Source: Episyrphus balteatus (taxonomy: Eukaryota > Arthropoda > Insecta > Diptera > Syrphidae). From it: a stretch of DNA of 64,000 nucleotides. The translations under genes and the position numbers were made by a program. Where the stretch lies: NCBI RefSeq assembly GCF_945859705.1, contig NC_079136.1:124779027-124843026 (forward strand), written 5' to 3'. Positions within the stretch are counted from its first letter, which is position 1; every line of letters begins with the position of its first letter. Below, piece after piece: positions 51,501 through 63,330 of the stretch. The notes below the pieces were generated by a model. That model saw only the letters and a list, made by a program, of their open reading frames with translations, was not told the DNA's origin and ran no database searches.

Positions 51501-53902
51501 TTTGGACTTGTAGTTTTGTTTTTAGAGAATTTTGAATTTTGCAAGTTTTGATGTGTTTAGACGCTCGGTTAACGAGATATGACGATTTAAACATTTTTAA
51601 AAGTGATTTTCTCCAAACGTGAATTTTTCAACTCTAATTGAATTGTATGCGAAGGATATCGACTCACAGAGCACAAAAATGTATTTTCTATAAGTTTTGG
51701 ACTTGTAGTTTTGTTTTTAGAGAATTTTGAATTTTGCAAGTTTTGATGTGTTTAGACGCTCGGTTAACGAGATATGACGATTTAAACATTTTTAAAAGTG
51801 ATTTTCTCCAAACGTGAATTTTTCAACTCCAATTGAATTGTATGCGAAGGATATCGACTCACAGAGCACAAAAATGTACTTTCTATAAGTTTTGGACTTG
51901 TAGTTTTGTTTTTAGAGAATTTTGAATTTTGCAAGTTTTGATGTGTTTAGACGCTCGGTTAACGAGATATGACGATTTAAACATTTTTAAAAGTGATTTT
52001 CTCCAAACGTGAATTTTTCAACTCCAATTGAATTGTATGCGAAGGATATCGACTCACAGAGCACAAAAATGTACTTTCTATAAGTTTTGGACTTGTAGTT
52101 TTGTTTTTAGAGAATTTTGAATTTTGCAAGTTTTGATGTGTTTAGACGCTCGGTTAACGAGATATGACGATTTAAACATTTTTAAAAGTGATTTTCTCCA
52201 AACGTGAATTTTTCAACTCCAATTGAATTGTATGCGAAGGATATCGACTCACAGAGCACAAAAATGTATTTTCTATAAGTTTTGGACTTGTAGTTTTGTT
52301 TTTAGAGAATTTTGAATTTTGCAAGTTTTGATGTGTGTAGACGCTCGGTTAACGAGATATGACGATTTAAACATTTTTAAAAGTGATTTTCTCCAAACGT
52401 GAATTTTTCAACTCCAATTGAATTGTATGCGAAGGATATCGACTCACAGAGCACAAAAATGTACTTTCTATAAGTTTTGGACTTGTAGTTTTGTTTTTAG
52501 AGAATTTTGAATTTTGCAAGTTTTGATGTGTTTAGACGCTCGGTTAACGAGATATGACGATTTAAACATTTTTAAAAGTGATTTTCTCCAAACGTGAATT
52601 TTTCAACTCCAATTGAATTGTATGCGAAGGATATCGACTCACAGAGCACAAAAATGTACTTTCTATAAGTTTTGGACTTGTAGTTTTGTTTTTAGAGAAT
52701 TTTGAATTTTGCAAGTTTTGATGTGTTTAGACGCTCGGTTAACGAGATATGACGATTTAAACATTTTTAAAAGTGATTTTCTCCAAACGTGAATTTTTCA
52801 ACTCCAATTGAATTGTATGCGAAGGATATCGACTCACAGAGCACAAAAATGTATTTTCCATAAGTTTTAAACTTGTAGTTTTGTTGTTAGAGAATTTTGA
52901 ATTTTGCAAGTTTTGATGTGTTTAGACGCTCGGTTAACGAGATATGACGATTTAAACATTTTTAAAAGTGATTTTCTCCAAACGTGAATTTTTCAACTCC
53001 AATTGAATTGTATGCGAAGGATATCGACTCACAGAGCACAAAAATGTATTTTCTATAAGTTTTGGACTTGTAGTTTTGTTTTTAGAGAATTTTGAATTTT
53101 GCAAGTTTTGATGTGTTTAGACGCTCGGTTAACGAGATATGACGATTTAAACATTTTTAAAAGTGATTTTCTCCAAACGTGAATTTTTCAACTCCAATTG
53201 AATTGTATGCGAAGGATATCGACTCACAGAGCACAAAAATGTATTTTCTATAAGTTTTGGACTTGTAGTTTTGTTTTTAGAGAATTTTGAATTTTGCAAG
53301 TTTTGATGTGTTTAGACGCTCGGTTAACGAGATATGACGATTTAAACATTTTTAAAAGTGATTTTCTCCAAACGTGAATTTTTCAACTCCAATTGAATTG
53401 TATGCGAAGGATATCGACTCACAGAGCACAAAAATGTATTTTCCATAAGTTTTAAACTTGTAGTTTTGTTGTTAGAGAATTTTGAATTTTGCAAGTTTTG
53501 ATGTGTTTAGACGCTCGGTTAACGAGATATGACGATTTAAACATTTTTAAAAGTGATTTTCTCCAAACGTGAATTTTTCAACTCCAATTGAATTGTATGC
53601 GAAGGATATCGACTCACAGAGCACAAAAATGTATTTTCTATAAGTTTTGGACTTGTAGTTTTGTTTTTAGAGAATTTTGAATTTTGCAAGTTTTGATGTG
53701 TTTAGACGCTCGGTTAACGAGATATGACGATTTAAACATTTTTAAAAGTGATTTTCTCCAAACGTGAATTTTTCAACTCCAATTGAATTGTATGCGAAGG
53801 ATATCGACTCACAGAGCACAAAAATGTATTTTCTATAAGTTTTGGACTTGTAGTTTTGTTTTTAGAGAATTTTGAATTTTGCAAGTATTGATGTGTGTAG
53901 AC
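48529..53902 (-). repeat. Satellite array B, segment between LINE 2 and the hAT-like element
   Basis: About 27 monomers of subfamily B. Variants typical of this part are GTACTTTC, TAAGTTTTAAACTTG and AACTTGAATTTTACAAC (at about 49669 and 50449, 780 bp or four monomers apart). A monomer at 52333 reads GATGTGTGTAGACG where most read GATGTGTTTAGACG; the same variant forms the target duplication of the element that follows. No gene seen. Confidence 0.95.
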
Positions 53903-54291
53903 TAGAGTGACCGCAAGAAATCGATTTTCGAAATTTGGTCGGGGGAACCCCATAAAATGTTCCGCCTTTGCAGATTTTTAGATAGCCAAAATTTCAGCTC
54001 GATTGAATAACTTTAAATGGTGCCGACACTCGTCCAAAGTATCAAAAATCTCTGTTTTTTCACTGTTTTTCGAAGAAAATTAGCTCTAGCTCCCAAAGAG
54101 ATCGGGTTATTTTCACTTTTTATATATTAAATTAAGGGTAGTGTTGCTACACATAATTCAGATGCTAAATTTGTTTAGTTTTACTAAAACAGAAAAATTT
54201 TGTCATCAATTTAAATTTTCAGTACTTACCTCAAAAAGAGCTGAAGTGCAAACTCGATTTAAAATGAAACTTTTTTTTAAACTGTTTTATT
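53903..54291 (+). repeat. Left long inverted arm of the hAT-like element
   Basis: Reads as the reverse complement of about 55546-55942 with scattered differences. The main divergence is a ~25-bp patch just inside the 14-bp terminus, where the right arm has an A/T-run not found on the left. Shared landmarks include GGGGGAACCCCATAAAATG, GGTGCCGACACTCG and CAGTACTTACCTC. The arm ends at ACTGTTTTAT, immediately before where the coding region would begin on the other side, so it looks like an inverted copy of the element's 5' end. Confidence 0.85.
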
Positions 54292-54318
54292 TAAAAAAAC
54301 GAAACATTTAACAGAATT

Positions 54319-54626
54319 CTAAGGCTGTGTGTGAATTGCGTTAAATAGTTAACACCGTGTAAAATTTTTGACACTATTGAGGTGAACAAAAAAATTTCAG
54401 CTGTATGGCTTATTGTTTAATATTTTTCTCTGCTTTTTTTCTGCTATGAAACTCCTTTTTAATAAAAAAAATACAAAACAAAACCATCTGCAAAAAAAAT
54501 TTAACTCAAATTTAACCAGGTCCCAGAGCCCAATAAATTTTTAACAGCTGAAATTTTTTTATTCACCTCAATAGTGTCAAAAATTTTACACTATGTTAAC
54601 TTTTTTACGCAATTCACATAGGCCTA
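54319..54626. repeat. Nested inverted repeat inside the hAT-like element
   Basis: Two arms of about 85 bp, 54319-54404 and 54544-54626, are inverted copies sharing GTGAATTGCG, TAAAATTTTTGACACTATTG and AAATTTCAGCTGT. They enclose an AT-rich 139-bp middle. It could be a separate palindromic MITE that landed in the hAT-like element's 3' region, but I could not define a target duplication. Confidence 0.6.
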
Positions 54627-54707
54627 AAAAACAAAAAAAATAACATCGTGTTACATTTCTTATACATAATTATTGAAGTAAATACTAAAAAAATTTAATC
54701 AAGAGAT

Positions 54708-55541
54708 TTACAAAGTAGTTTTGGAAGCATCAGGATACAATTTTCGGCCCTCACTGACTACTTGAAGTACATATTGTTTTTGTTCCTCATCTTTAGTTAA
54801 AAGGTTATTAAAATCGGTTATTAATTTGACTCCTCTTTCTGTCATGTCATTTACGACTTTAAGTTATTGCACTTTTTTAAAGCCTTCTTTAAAATGCGGG
54901 TTTTCGGGCCAAAGATTTGGAGGTTCTTTGAGAAAACTTGTGTCTATTTTCAATCGGCTGAAAAAGTTCAATGTTTTTTTGTTCACAATATTTTTTAACC
55001 CTGCTGTGACAAATTGTTCATCTTCATGTGTCTGTAGCTTTGGATTTACTATTCTGTTGGTTTACGTTTCACTGGTTTTCAAAATTATGTTGGCCGTTTC
55101 TAATTTTTCGCCATCTCGTAAAGTTAGGTCAAAGAACGCCAGACCTGCCAGCTCTGAACTCAAATACCATAAATGGTTTGAGAATTTAGCAAGAGCCTTC
55201 TCTGAAATATCTTTGTCTATCTTGCGGTATTCAATGCAATTATGCAAAAGATCAAGATCTTGTTTAGGAGCCAGATAAGCTCTTGGGGCATTAAACCAAG
55301 CAAAAGTTTTTTCTTGTTGAATGTAAGTTTGATTTTGAAACTACAAAGTCAATTAGATTTTGCCCTAGTGCTTCTATTGTAGCTATAATTATGCGAGAAG
55401 CATTTCTATCAGATGCCTTACATCGATCCAATAACATAGAAAGTTGCATTGTTAAAAGCTCTTTCACCCCACGACTATACCTCATACTTTTGCTACCCGA
55501 GGGCCCAGAGATAGAGAAACATCCCTTCTATCCCAATCCGC
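54708..55541 (-). pseudogene. hAT-like transposase remnant, internally deleted
   Basis: Minus-strand coding remnant. N-terminal fragment near 55541-55490: SADWDRRDVSLSLGPR. After a frame change comes 55485-55291, with LLDRCKASDRNASRIIIATI and EALGQN. A junction near 55301-55310 leads to a C-terminal frame (55301-54708): AWFNAPRAYLAPKQDL, KFSNHLWYLSSELAGLAFFD, PNLWPENPHFKEG, then ERGVKLITDFN and DEEQKQYVLQVV. The C-terminal frame has in-frame stops at 55062-55064 and 54864-54866 and ends at 54708-54710. The pattern matches a protein family I remember as repeated across insect genomes, in which a DDE-like core lies between the SDRNA and FNAPRA regions. That core is absent here. Family naming rests on memory and the 8-bp duplication. 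Confidence 0.72.
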
Positions 55542-55545
55542 AGAA

Positions 55546-55942
55546 TAAAACAGTTAAAAAAAAAATTTAATTTTAAATCGAGTTTGCATTTCAGCTCTTT
55601 TTGAGGTAAGTACTGAAAATTTAAATTGATGACAATATTTTTCGTTTTTAGTAAAACTAAACAAATTTAGCATTTGAATTATGTGTAACAACACTACCTT
55701 TAATTTAATATATAAAAAGTGAAAATAACCCGATTTGTTTGGGAGCTAGAGCTAATTTTCTTCGAAAACAGTGAAAAAACAGAGATTTTTGATACTTTGA
55801 GCGAGTGTCGGCACCATTTAGAGTTATCCAATCGAGCTGAAATTTTGGCTATCTAAAAATCTGCAAAGGCGGAACATTTTATGGGGTTCCCCCGAAAAAA
55901 ATTCGACAAAAAATTTTTTTTATGGGAGTTGCGGTCACTCTA
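55546..55942 (-). repeat. Right long inverted arm of the hAT-like element
   Basis: 5' side of the element relative to its transposase remnant. It contains the 14-bp terminus at 55929-55942 and, read on the minus strand, ends in ACTGTTTTATT next to the first coding codons. A GTACTTACC-like stretch resembles a splice donor but has no supported partner. Long arms of this size make the element a potential hairpin-RNA source if transcribed through. Confidence 0.82.
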
Positions 55943-58323
55943 GTGTAGACGCTCGGTTAACGAGATATGACGATTTAAACATTTTTAAAAGTGATTTTCT
56001 CCAAACGTGAATTTTTCAACTCCAATTGAATTGTATGCGAAGGATATCGACTCACAGAGCACAAAAATGTACTTTCTATAAGTTTTGGACTTGTAGTTTT
56101 GTTTTTAGAGAATTTTGAATTTTGCAAGTTTTGATGTGTTTAGACGCTCGGTTAACGAGATATGACGATTTAAACATTTTTAAAAGTGATTTTCTCCAAA
56201 CGTGAATTTTTCAACTCCAATTGAATTGTATGCGAAGGATATCGACTCACAGAACACAAAAATGTACTTTCTATAAGTTTTGGACTTGTAGTTTTGTTTT
56301 TAGAGAATTTTGAATTTTGCAAGTTTTGATGTGTTTAGACGCTCGGTTAACGAGATATGACGATTTAAACATTTTTAAAAGTGATTTTCTCCAAACGTGA
56401 ATTTTTCAACTCCAATTGAATTGTATGCGAAGGATATCGACTCACAGAGCACAAAAATGTATTTTCTATAAGTTTTGAACTTGTAGTTTTTTTTTAGAGA
56501 ATTTTGAATTTTGCAAGTTTTGATGTGTTTAGACGCTCGGTTAACGAGATATGACGATTTAAACATTTTTAAAAGTCATTTTCTCCAAACGTGAATTTTT
56601 CAACTCCAATTGAATTGTATGCGAAGGATATCGACTCACAGAGCACAAAAATGTATTTTCTATAAGTTTTGGACTTGTAGTTTTGTTTTTAGAGAATTTT
56701 GAATTTTGCAAGTTTGATGGTGTTTAGACGCTTGGTTAAGGAGATATGACGATTTAAACATTTTTAAAAGTGATTTTCTCCAAACGTGAATTTTTCAACT
56801 CCAATTGAATTGTATGCGAAGGATATCGACTCACAGAGCACAAAAATGTATTTTCTATAAGTTTTGGACTTGTAGTTTTGTTTTTAGAGAATTTTGAATT
56901 TTGCAAGTTTTGATGTGTTTAGACGCTCATTTAACGAGATATGACGATTTAAACATTTTTAAAAGTGATTTTCTCCAAACGTGAATTTTTCAACTCCAAT
57001 TGAATTGTATGCGAAGGATATCGACTCACAGAGCACAAAAATGTATTTTCTATAAGTTTTGGACTTGTAGTTTTGTTTTTAGAGAATTTTGAATTTTGCA
57101 AGTTTGATGGTGTTTAGACGCTTGGTTAAGGAGATATGACGATTTAAACATTTTTAAAAGTGATTTTCTCCAAACGTGAATTTTTCAACTCCAATTGAAT
57201 TGTATGCGAAGGATATCGACTCACAGAGCACAAAAATGTACTTTCTATAAGTTTTGGACTTGTAGTTTTGTTTTTAGAGAATTTTGAATTTTGCAAGTTT
57301 TGATGTGTTTAGACGCTCGGTTAACGAGATATGACGATTTAAACATTTTTAAAAGTGATTTTCTCCAAACGTGAATTTTTCAACTCCAATTGAATTGTAT
57401 GCGAAAGATATCGACTCACAGAGCACAAAAATGTACTTTCTATAAGTTTTGGACTTGTAGTTTTGTTTTTAGAGAATTTTGAATTTTGCAAGTTTTGATG
57501 TGTTTAGACGCTCGGTTAACGAGATATGACGATTTAAACATTTTTAAAAGTGATTTTCTCCAAACGTGAATTTTTCAACTCCAATTGAATTGTATGCGAA
57601 GGATATCGACTCACAGAGCACAAAAATGTACTTTCTATAAGTTTTGGACTTGTAGTTTTGTTTTTAGAGAATTTTGAATTTTGCAAGTTTTGATGTGTTT
57701 AGACGCTCGGTTAACGAGATATGACGATTTAAACATTTTTAAAAGTGATTTTCTCCAAACGTGAATTTTTCAACTCCAATTGAATTGTATGCGAAGGATA
57801 TCGACTCACAGAGCACAAAAATGTACTTTCTATAAGTTTTGGACTTGTAGTTTTGTTTTTAGAGAATTTTGAATTTTGCAAGTTTTGATGTGTTTAGACG
57901 CTCGGTTAACGAGATATGACGATTTAAACATTTTTAAAAGTGATTTTCTCCAAACGTGAATTTTTCAACTCCAATTGAATTGTATGCGAAGGATATCGAC
58001 TCACAGAGCACAAAAATGTATTTTCTATAAGTTTTGGACTTGTAGTTTTGTTTTTAGAGAATTTTGAATTTTGCAAGTTTTGATGTGTTTAGACGCTCGG
58101 TTAACGAGATATGATGATTTAAACATTTTTAAAAGTGATTTTCTCCAAACGTGAATTTTTCAACTCCAATTGAATTGTATGCGAAGGATATCGACTCACA
58201 GAGCACAAAAATGTATTTTCTATAAGTTTTGGACTTGTAGTTTTGTTTTTAGAGAATTTTGAATTTTGCAAGTTTTGATGTGTTTAGACGCTCGGTTAAC
58301 GAGATATGACGATTTAAACATTT

Positions 58324-59621
58324 TTAAAAGTGATTTTCTCCAAACGTGAATTTTTCAACTCCAATTGAATTGTATGCGAAGGTAATCGACTCACAGAGCA
58401 CAAAAATGTATTTTCTATAAGTTTGGACTTGTAGTTTTGTTTTTAGAGAATTTTGAATTTTGCAAGTTTTGATGTGTTTAGACGCTCGGTTAACGAGATA
58501 TGACGATTTAAACATTTTTAAAAGTGATTTTCTCCAAACGTGAATTTTTCAACTCCAATTGAATTGTATGCGAAGGATATCGAATTTTGAATTTTGCAAG
58601 TTTTGATGTGTTTAGACGCTCGGTTAACGAGATATGACGATTTAAACATTTTTAAAAGTGATTTTCTCCAAACGTGAATTTTTCAACTCCAATTGAATTG
58701 TATGCGAAGGTAATCGACTCACAGAGCACAAAAATGTATTTTCTATAAGTTTGGACTTGTAGTTTTGTTTTTAGAGAATTTTGAATTTTGCAAGTTTTGA
58801 TGTGTTTAGACGCTCGGTTAACGAGATATGATGATTTAAACATTTTTAAAAGTGATTTTCTCCAAACGTGAATTTTTCAACTCCAATTGAATTGTATGCG
58901 AAGGATATCGACTCACAGAGCACAAAAATGTATTTTCTATAAGTTTTGGACTTGTAGTTTTGTTTTTAGAGAATTTTGAATTTTGCAAGTTTTGATGTGT
59001 TTAGACGCTCGGTTAACGAGATATGACGATTTAAACATTTTTAAAAGTGATTTTCTCCAAACGTGAATTTTTCAACTCCAATTGAATTGTATGCGAAGGT
59101 AATCGACTCACAGAGCACAAAAATGTATTTTCTATAAGTTTGGACTTGTAGTTTTGTTTTTAGAGAATTTTGAATTTTGCAAGTTTTGATGTGTTTAGAC
59201 GCTCGGTTAACGAGATATGATGATTTAAACATTTTTAAAAGTGATTTTCTCCAAACGTGAATTTTTCAACTCCAATTGAATTGTATGCGAAGGATATCGA
59301 CTCACAGAGCACAAAAATGTATTTTCTATAAGTTTTGGACTTGTAGTTTTGTTTTTAGAGAATTTTGAATTTTGCAAGTTTTGATATGTTTAGACGCTCG
59401 GTTAACGAGATATGACGATTTAAACATTTTTAAAAGTGATTTTCTCCAAACGTGAATTTTTCAACTCCAATTGAATTGTATGCGAAGGTAATCGACTCAC
59501 AGAGCACAAAAATGTATTTTCTATAAGTTTGGACTTGTAGTTTTGTTTTTAGAGAATTTTGAATTTTGCAAGTTTTGATGTGTTTAGACGCTCGGTTAAC
59601 GAGATATGACGATTTAAACAT
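58324..59621 (-). repeat. Two-monomer higher-order unit, 389 bp, about three copies
   Basis: A monomer with GGTAATCGAC and one missing T in AAGTTTGGAC starts near 58324, 58652, 59041 and 59430. Spacings are 328, 389 and 389 bp: two monomers minus the lost T, and for the first also minus the 61-bp deletion at 58581. The open frames of 63 codons in these copies are a by-product of the repeat. Confidence 0.85.
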
Positions 59622-62416
59622 TTTTAAAAGTGATTTTCTCCAAACGTGAATTTTCCAACTCCAATTGAATTGTATGCGAAGGATATCGACTCACAGAGCA
59701 CAAAAATGTATTTTCTATAAGTTTTGGACTTGTAGTTTTGTTTTTAGAGAATTTTGAATTTTGCAAGTTTTGATGTGTTTAGACGCTCGGTTAACAAGAT
59801 ATGACGATTTAAACATTTTTAAGAGTGATTTTCTCCAAACGTGAATTTTTCAACTCCAATTGAATTGTATGCGAAGGATATCGACTCACAGAGCACAAAA
59901 ATGTATTTTCTATAAGTTTTGGACTTGTAGTTTTGTTTTTAGAGAATTTTGAATTTTGCAAGTTTTGATGTGTTTAGACGCTCGGTTAACAAGATATGAC
60001 GATTTAAACATTTTTAAAAGTGATTTTCTCCAAACGTGAATTTTTCAACTCCAATTGAATTGTATGCGAAGGATATCGACTCACAGAGCACAAAAATGTA
60101 CTTTCTATAAGTTTTGGACTTGTAGTTTTGTTTTTAGAGAATTTTGAATTTTGCAAGTTTTGATGTGTTTAGACGCTCGGTTAACGAGATATGACGATTT
60201 AAACATTTTTAAAAGTGATTTTCTCCAAACGTGAATTTTTCAACTCCAATTGAATTGTATGCGAAGGATATCGACTCACAGAGCACAAAAATGTATTTTC
60301 TATAAGTTTTGGACTTGTAGTTTTGTTTTTAGAGAATTTTGAATTTTGCAAGTTTGATGGTGTTTAGACGCTTGGTTAAGGAGATATGACGATTTAAACA
60401 TTTTTAAAAGTGATTTTCTCCAAACGTGAATTTTTCAACTCCAATTGAATTGTATGCGAAGGATATCGACTCACAGAGCACAAAAATGTATTTTCTATAA
60501 GTTTTGGACTTGTAGTTTTGTTTTTAGAGAATTTTGAATTTTGCAAGTTTTGATGTGTTTAGACGCTCATTTAACGAGATATGACGATTTAAACATTTTT
60601 AAAAGTGATTTTCTCCAAACGTGAATTTTTCAACTCCAATTGAATTGTATGCGAAGGATATCGACTCACAGAGCACAAAAATGTATTTTCTATAAGTTTT
60701 GGACTTGTAGTTTTGTTTTTAGAGAATTTTGAATTTTGCAAGTTTTGATGTGTTTAGACGCTCGGTTAACGAGATATGACGATTTAAACATTTTTAAAAG
60801 TGATTTTCTCCAAACGTGAATTTTTCAACTCCAATTGAATTGTATGCGAAGGATATCGACTCACAGAGCACAAAAATGTATTTTCTATAAGTTTTGGACT
60901 TGTAGTTTTATTTTTAGAGAATTTTGAATTTTGCAAGTTTTGATGTGTTTAGACGCTCGGTTAACGAGATATGACGATTTAAACATTTTTAAAAGTGATT
61001 TTCTCCAAACGTGAATTTTTCAACTCCAATTGAATTGTATGCGAAAGATATCGACTCACAGAGCACAAAAATGTACTTTCTATAAGTTTTGGACTTGTAG
61101 TTTTGTTTTTAGAGAATTTTGAATTTTGCAAGTTTTGATGTGTTTAGACGCTCGGTTAACGAGATATGACGATTTAAACATTTTTAAAAGTGATTTTCTC
61201 CAAACGTGAATTTTTCAACTCCAATTGAATTGTATGCGAAGGATATCGACTCACAGAGCACAAAAATGTACTTTCTATAAGTTTTGGACTTGTAGTTTTG
61301 TTTTTAGAGAATTTTGAATTTTGCAAGTTTTGATGTGTTTAGACGCTCGGTTAACGAGATATGACGATTTAAACATTTTTAAAAGTGATTTTCTCCAAAC
61401 GTGAATTTTTCAACTCCAATTGAATTGTATGCGAAGGATATCGACTCACAGAGCACAAAAATGTACTTTCTATAAGTTTTGGACTTGTAGTTTTGTTTTT
61501 AGAGAATTTTGAATTTTGCAAGTTTTGATGTGTTTAGACGCTCGGTTAACGAGATATGACGATTTAAACATTTTTAAAAGTTATTTTCTCCAAACGTGAA
61601 TTTTTCAACTCCAATTGAATTGTATGCGAAGGATATCGACTCACAGAGCACAAAAATGTATTTTCTATAAGTTTTGGACTTGTAGTTTTGTTTTTAGAGA
61701 ATTTTGAATTTTGCAAGTTTTGATGTGTTTAGACGCTCGGTTAACGAGATATGACGATTTAAACATTTTTAAAAGTGATTTTCTCCAAACGTGAATTTTT
61801 CAACTCCAATTGAATTGTATGCGAAGGATATCGACTCACAGAGCACAAAAATGTATTTTCTATAAGTTTTGGACTTGTAGTTTTGTTTTTAGAGAATTTT
61901 GAATTTTGCAAGTTTTGATGTGTTTAGACGCTCGGTTAACGAGATATGACGATTTAAACATTTTTAAAAGTGATTTTCTCCAAACGTGAATTTTTCAACT
62001 CCAATTGAATTGTATGCGAAGGTAATCGACTCACAGAGCACAAAAATGTATTTTCTATAAGTTTTGGACTTGTAGTTTTGTTTTTAGAGAATTTTGAATT
62101 TTGCAAGTTTTGATGTGTTTAGACGCTCGGTTAACGAGATATGACGATTTAAACATTTTTAAAAGTGATTTTCTCCAAACGTGAATTTTTCAACTCCAAT
62201 TGAATTGTATGCGAAGGATATCGACTCACAGAGCACAAAAATGTACTTTCTATAAGTTTTGGACTTGTAGTTTTGTTTTTAGAGAATTTTGAATTTTGCA
62301 AGTTTTGATGTGTTTAGACGCTCGGTTAACGAGATATGACGATTTAAACATTTTTAAAAGTGATTTTCTCCAAACGTGAATTTTTCAACTCCAATTGAAT
62401 TGTATGCGAAGGATAT

Positions 62417-63330
62417 CGAATTTTGAATTTTGCAAGTTTTGATGTGTTTAGACGCTCGGTTAACGAGATATGACGATTTAAACATTTTTAAAAGTGATTT
62501 TCTCCAAACGTGAATTTTCCAACTCCAATTGAATTGTATGCGAAGGATATCGACTCACAGAGCACAAAAATGTATTTTCTATAAGTTTTGGACTTGTAGT
62601 TTTGTTTTTAGAGAATTTTGAATTTTGCAAGTTTTGATGTGTTTAGACGCTCGGTTAACGAGATATGACGATTTAAACATTTTTAAAAGTGATTTTCTCC
62701 AAACGTGAATTTTTCAACTCCAATTGAATTGTATGCGAAGGATATCGACTCACAGAGCACAAAAATGTATTTTCTATAAGTTTTGGACTTGTAGTTTTGT
62801 TTTTAGAGAATTTTGAATTTTGCAAGTTTTGATGTGTTTAGACGCTCGGTTAACGAGATATGACGATTTAAACATTTTTAAAAGTGATTTTCTCCAAACG
62901 TGAATTTTTCAACTCCAATTGAATTGTATGCGAAGGTAATCGACTCACAGAGCACAAAAATGTATTTTCTATAAGTTTTGGACTTGTAGTTTTGTTTTTA
63001 GAGAATTTTGAATTTTGCAAGTTTTGATGTGTTTAGACGCTCGGTTAACGAGATATGACGATTTAAACATTTTTAAAAGTGATTTTCTCCAAACGTGAAT
63101 TTTTCAACTCCAATTGAATTGTATGCGAAGGATATCGACTCACAGAGCACAAAAATGTACTTTCTATAAGTTTTGGACTTGTAGTTTTGTTTTTAGAGAA
63201 TTTTGAATTTTGCAAGTTTTGATGTGTTTAGACGCTCGGTTAACGAGATATGACGATTTAAACATTTTTAAAAGTGATTTTCTCCAAACGTGAATTTTTC
63301 AACTCCAATTGAATTGTATGCGAAGGATAT
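62417..63330 (-). repeat. Five-monomer higher-order unit, 914 bp
   Basis: The 61-bp-deleted monomer and the following TTTTCCAACTCC variant recur 914 bp apart (62417 and 63331). That is five monomers minus the 61-bp deletion. The same deletion junction at 58581 shows that it arose once and spread. Confidence 0.82.

Larger units (their letters stand above)
53903..55942 (-). mobile_element. hAT-like DNA transposon, 2040 bp, internally deleted
   Basis: Ends are perfect 14-bp inverted repeats, TAGAGTGACCGCAA at 53903-53916 and its reverse complement at 55929-55942. They are flanked by an 8-bp target duplication GTGTAGAC (53895-53902 and 55943-55950), which is typical of hAT elements. The terminal repeats are parts of much longer inverted arms of about 390 bp (53903-54291 and about 55546-55942). 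Between the arms lie a nested palindromic repeat and, on the minus strand, remnants of a transposase-like gene. The gene is broken, so the element is non-autonomous. Confidence 0.87.

Noticed and set aside
53732..53953. Minus-strand frame of 73 codons beginning MGFPRPNFENR
   Set aside because: It is a chance fusion of the hAT-like element's end with satellite sequence.
54826..55278. Plus-strand open frame of 150 codons
   Set aside because: It is antisense to the transposase remnant; the minus strand shows recognisable motifs in sequence order, the plus strand none.
14764..59621. Many open frames of 60-98 codons on the minus strand starting MFKSSYLVNR or MQNSKFSKN
   Set aside because: They recur once per 195-bp monomer (65 codons) because the period is divisible by three. 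Longer ones appear only where an indel links two frames. There is no domain and no coding constraint.
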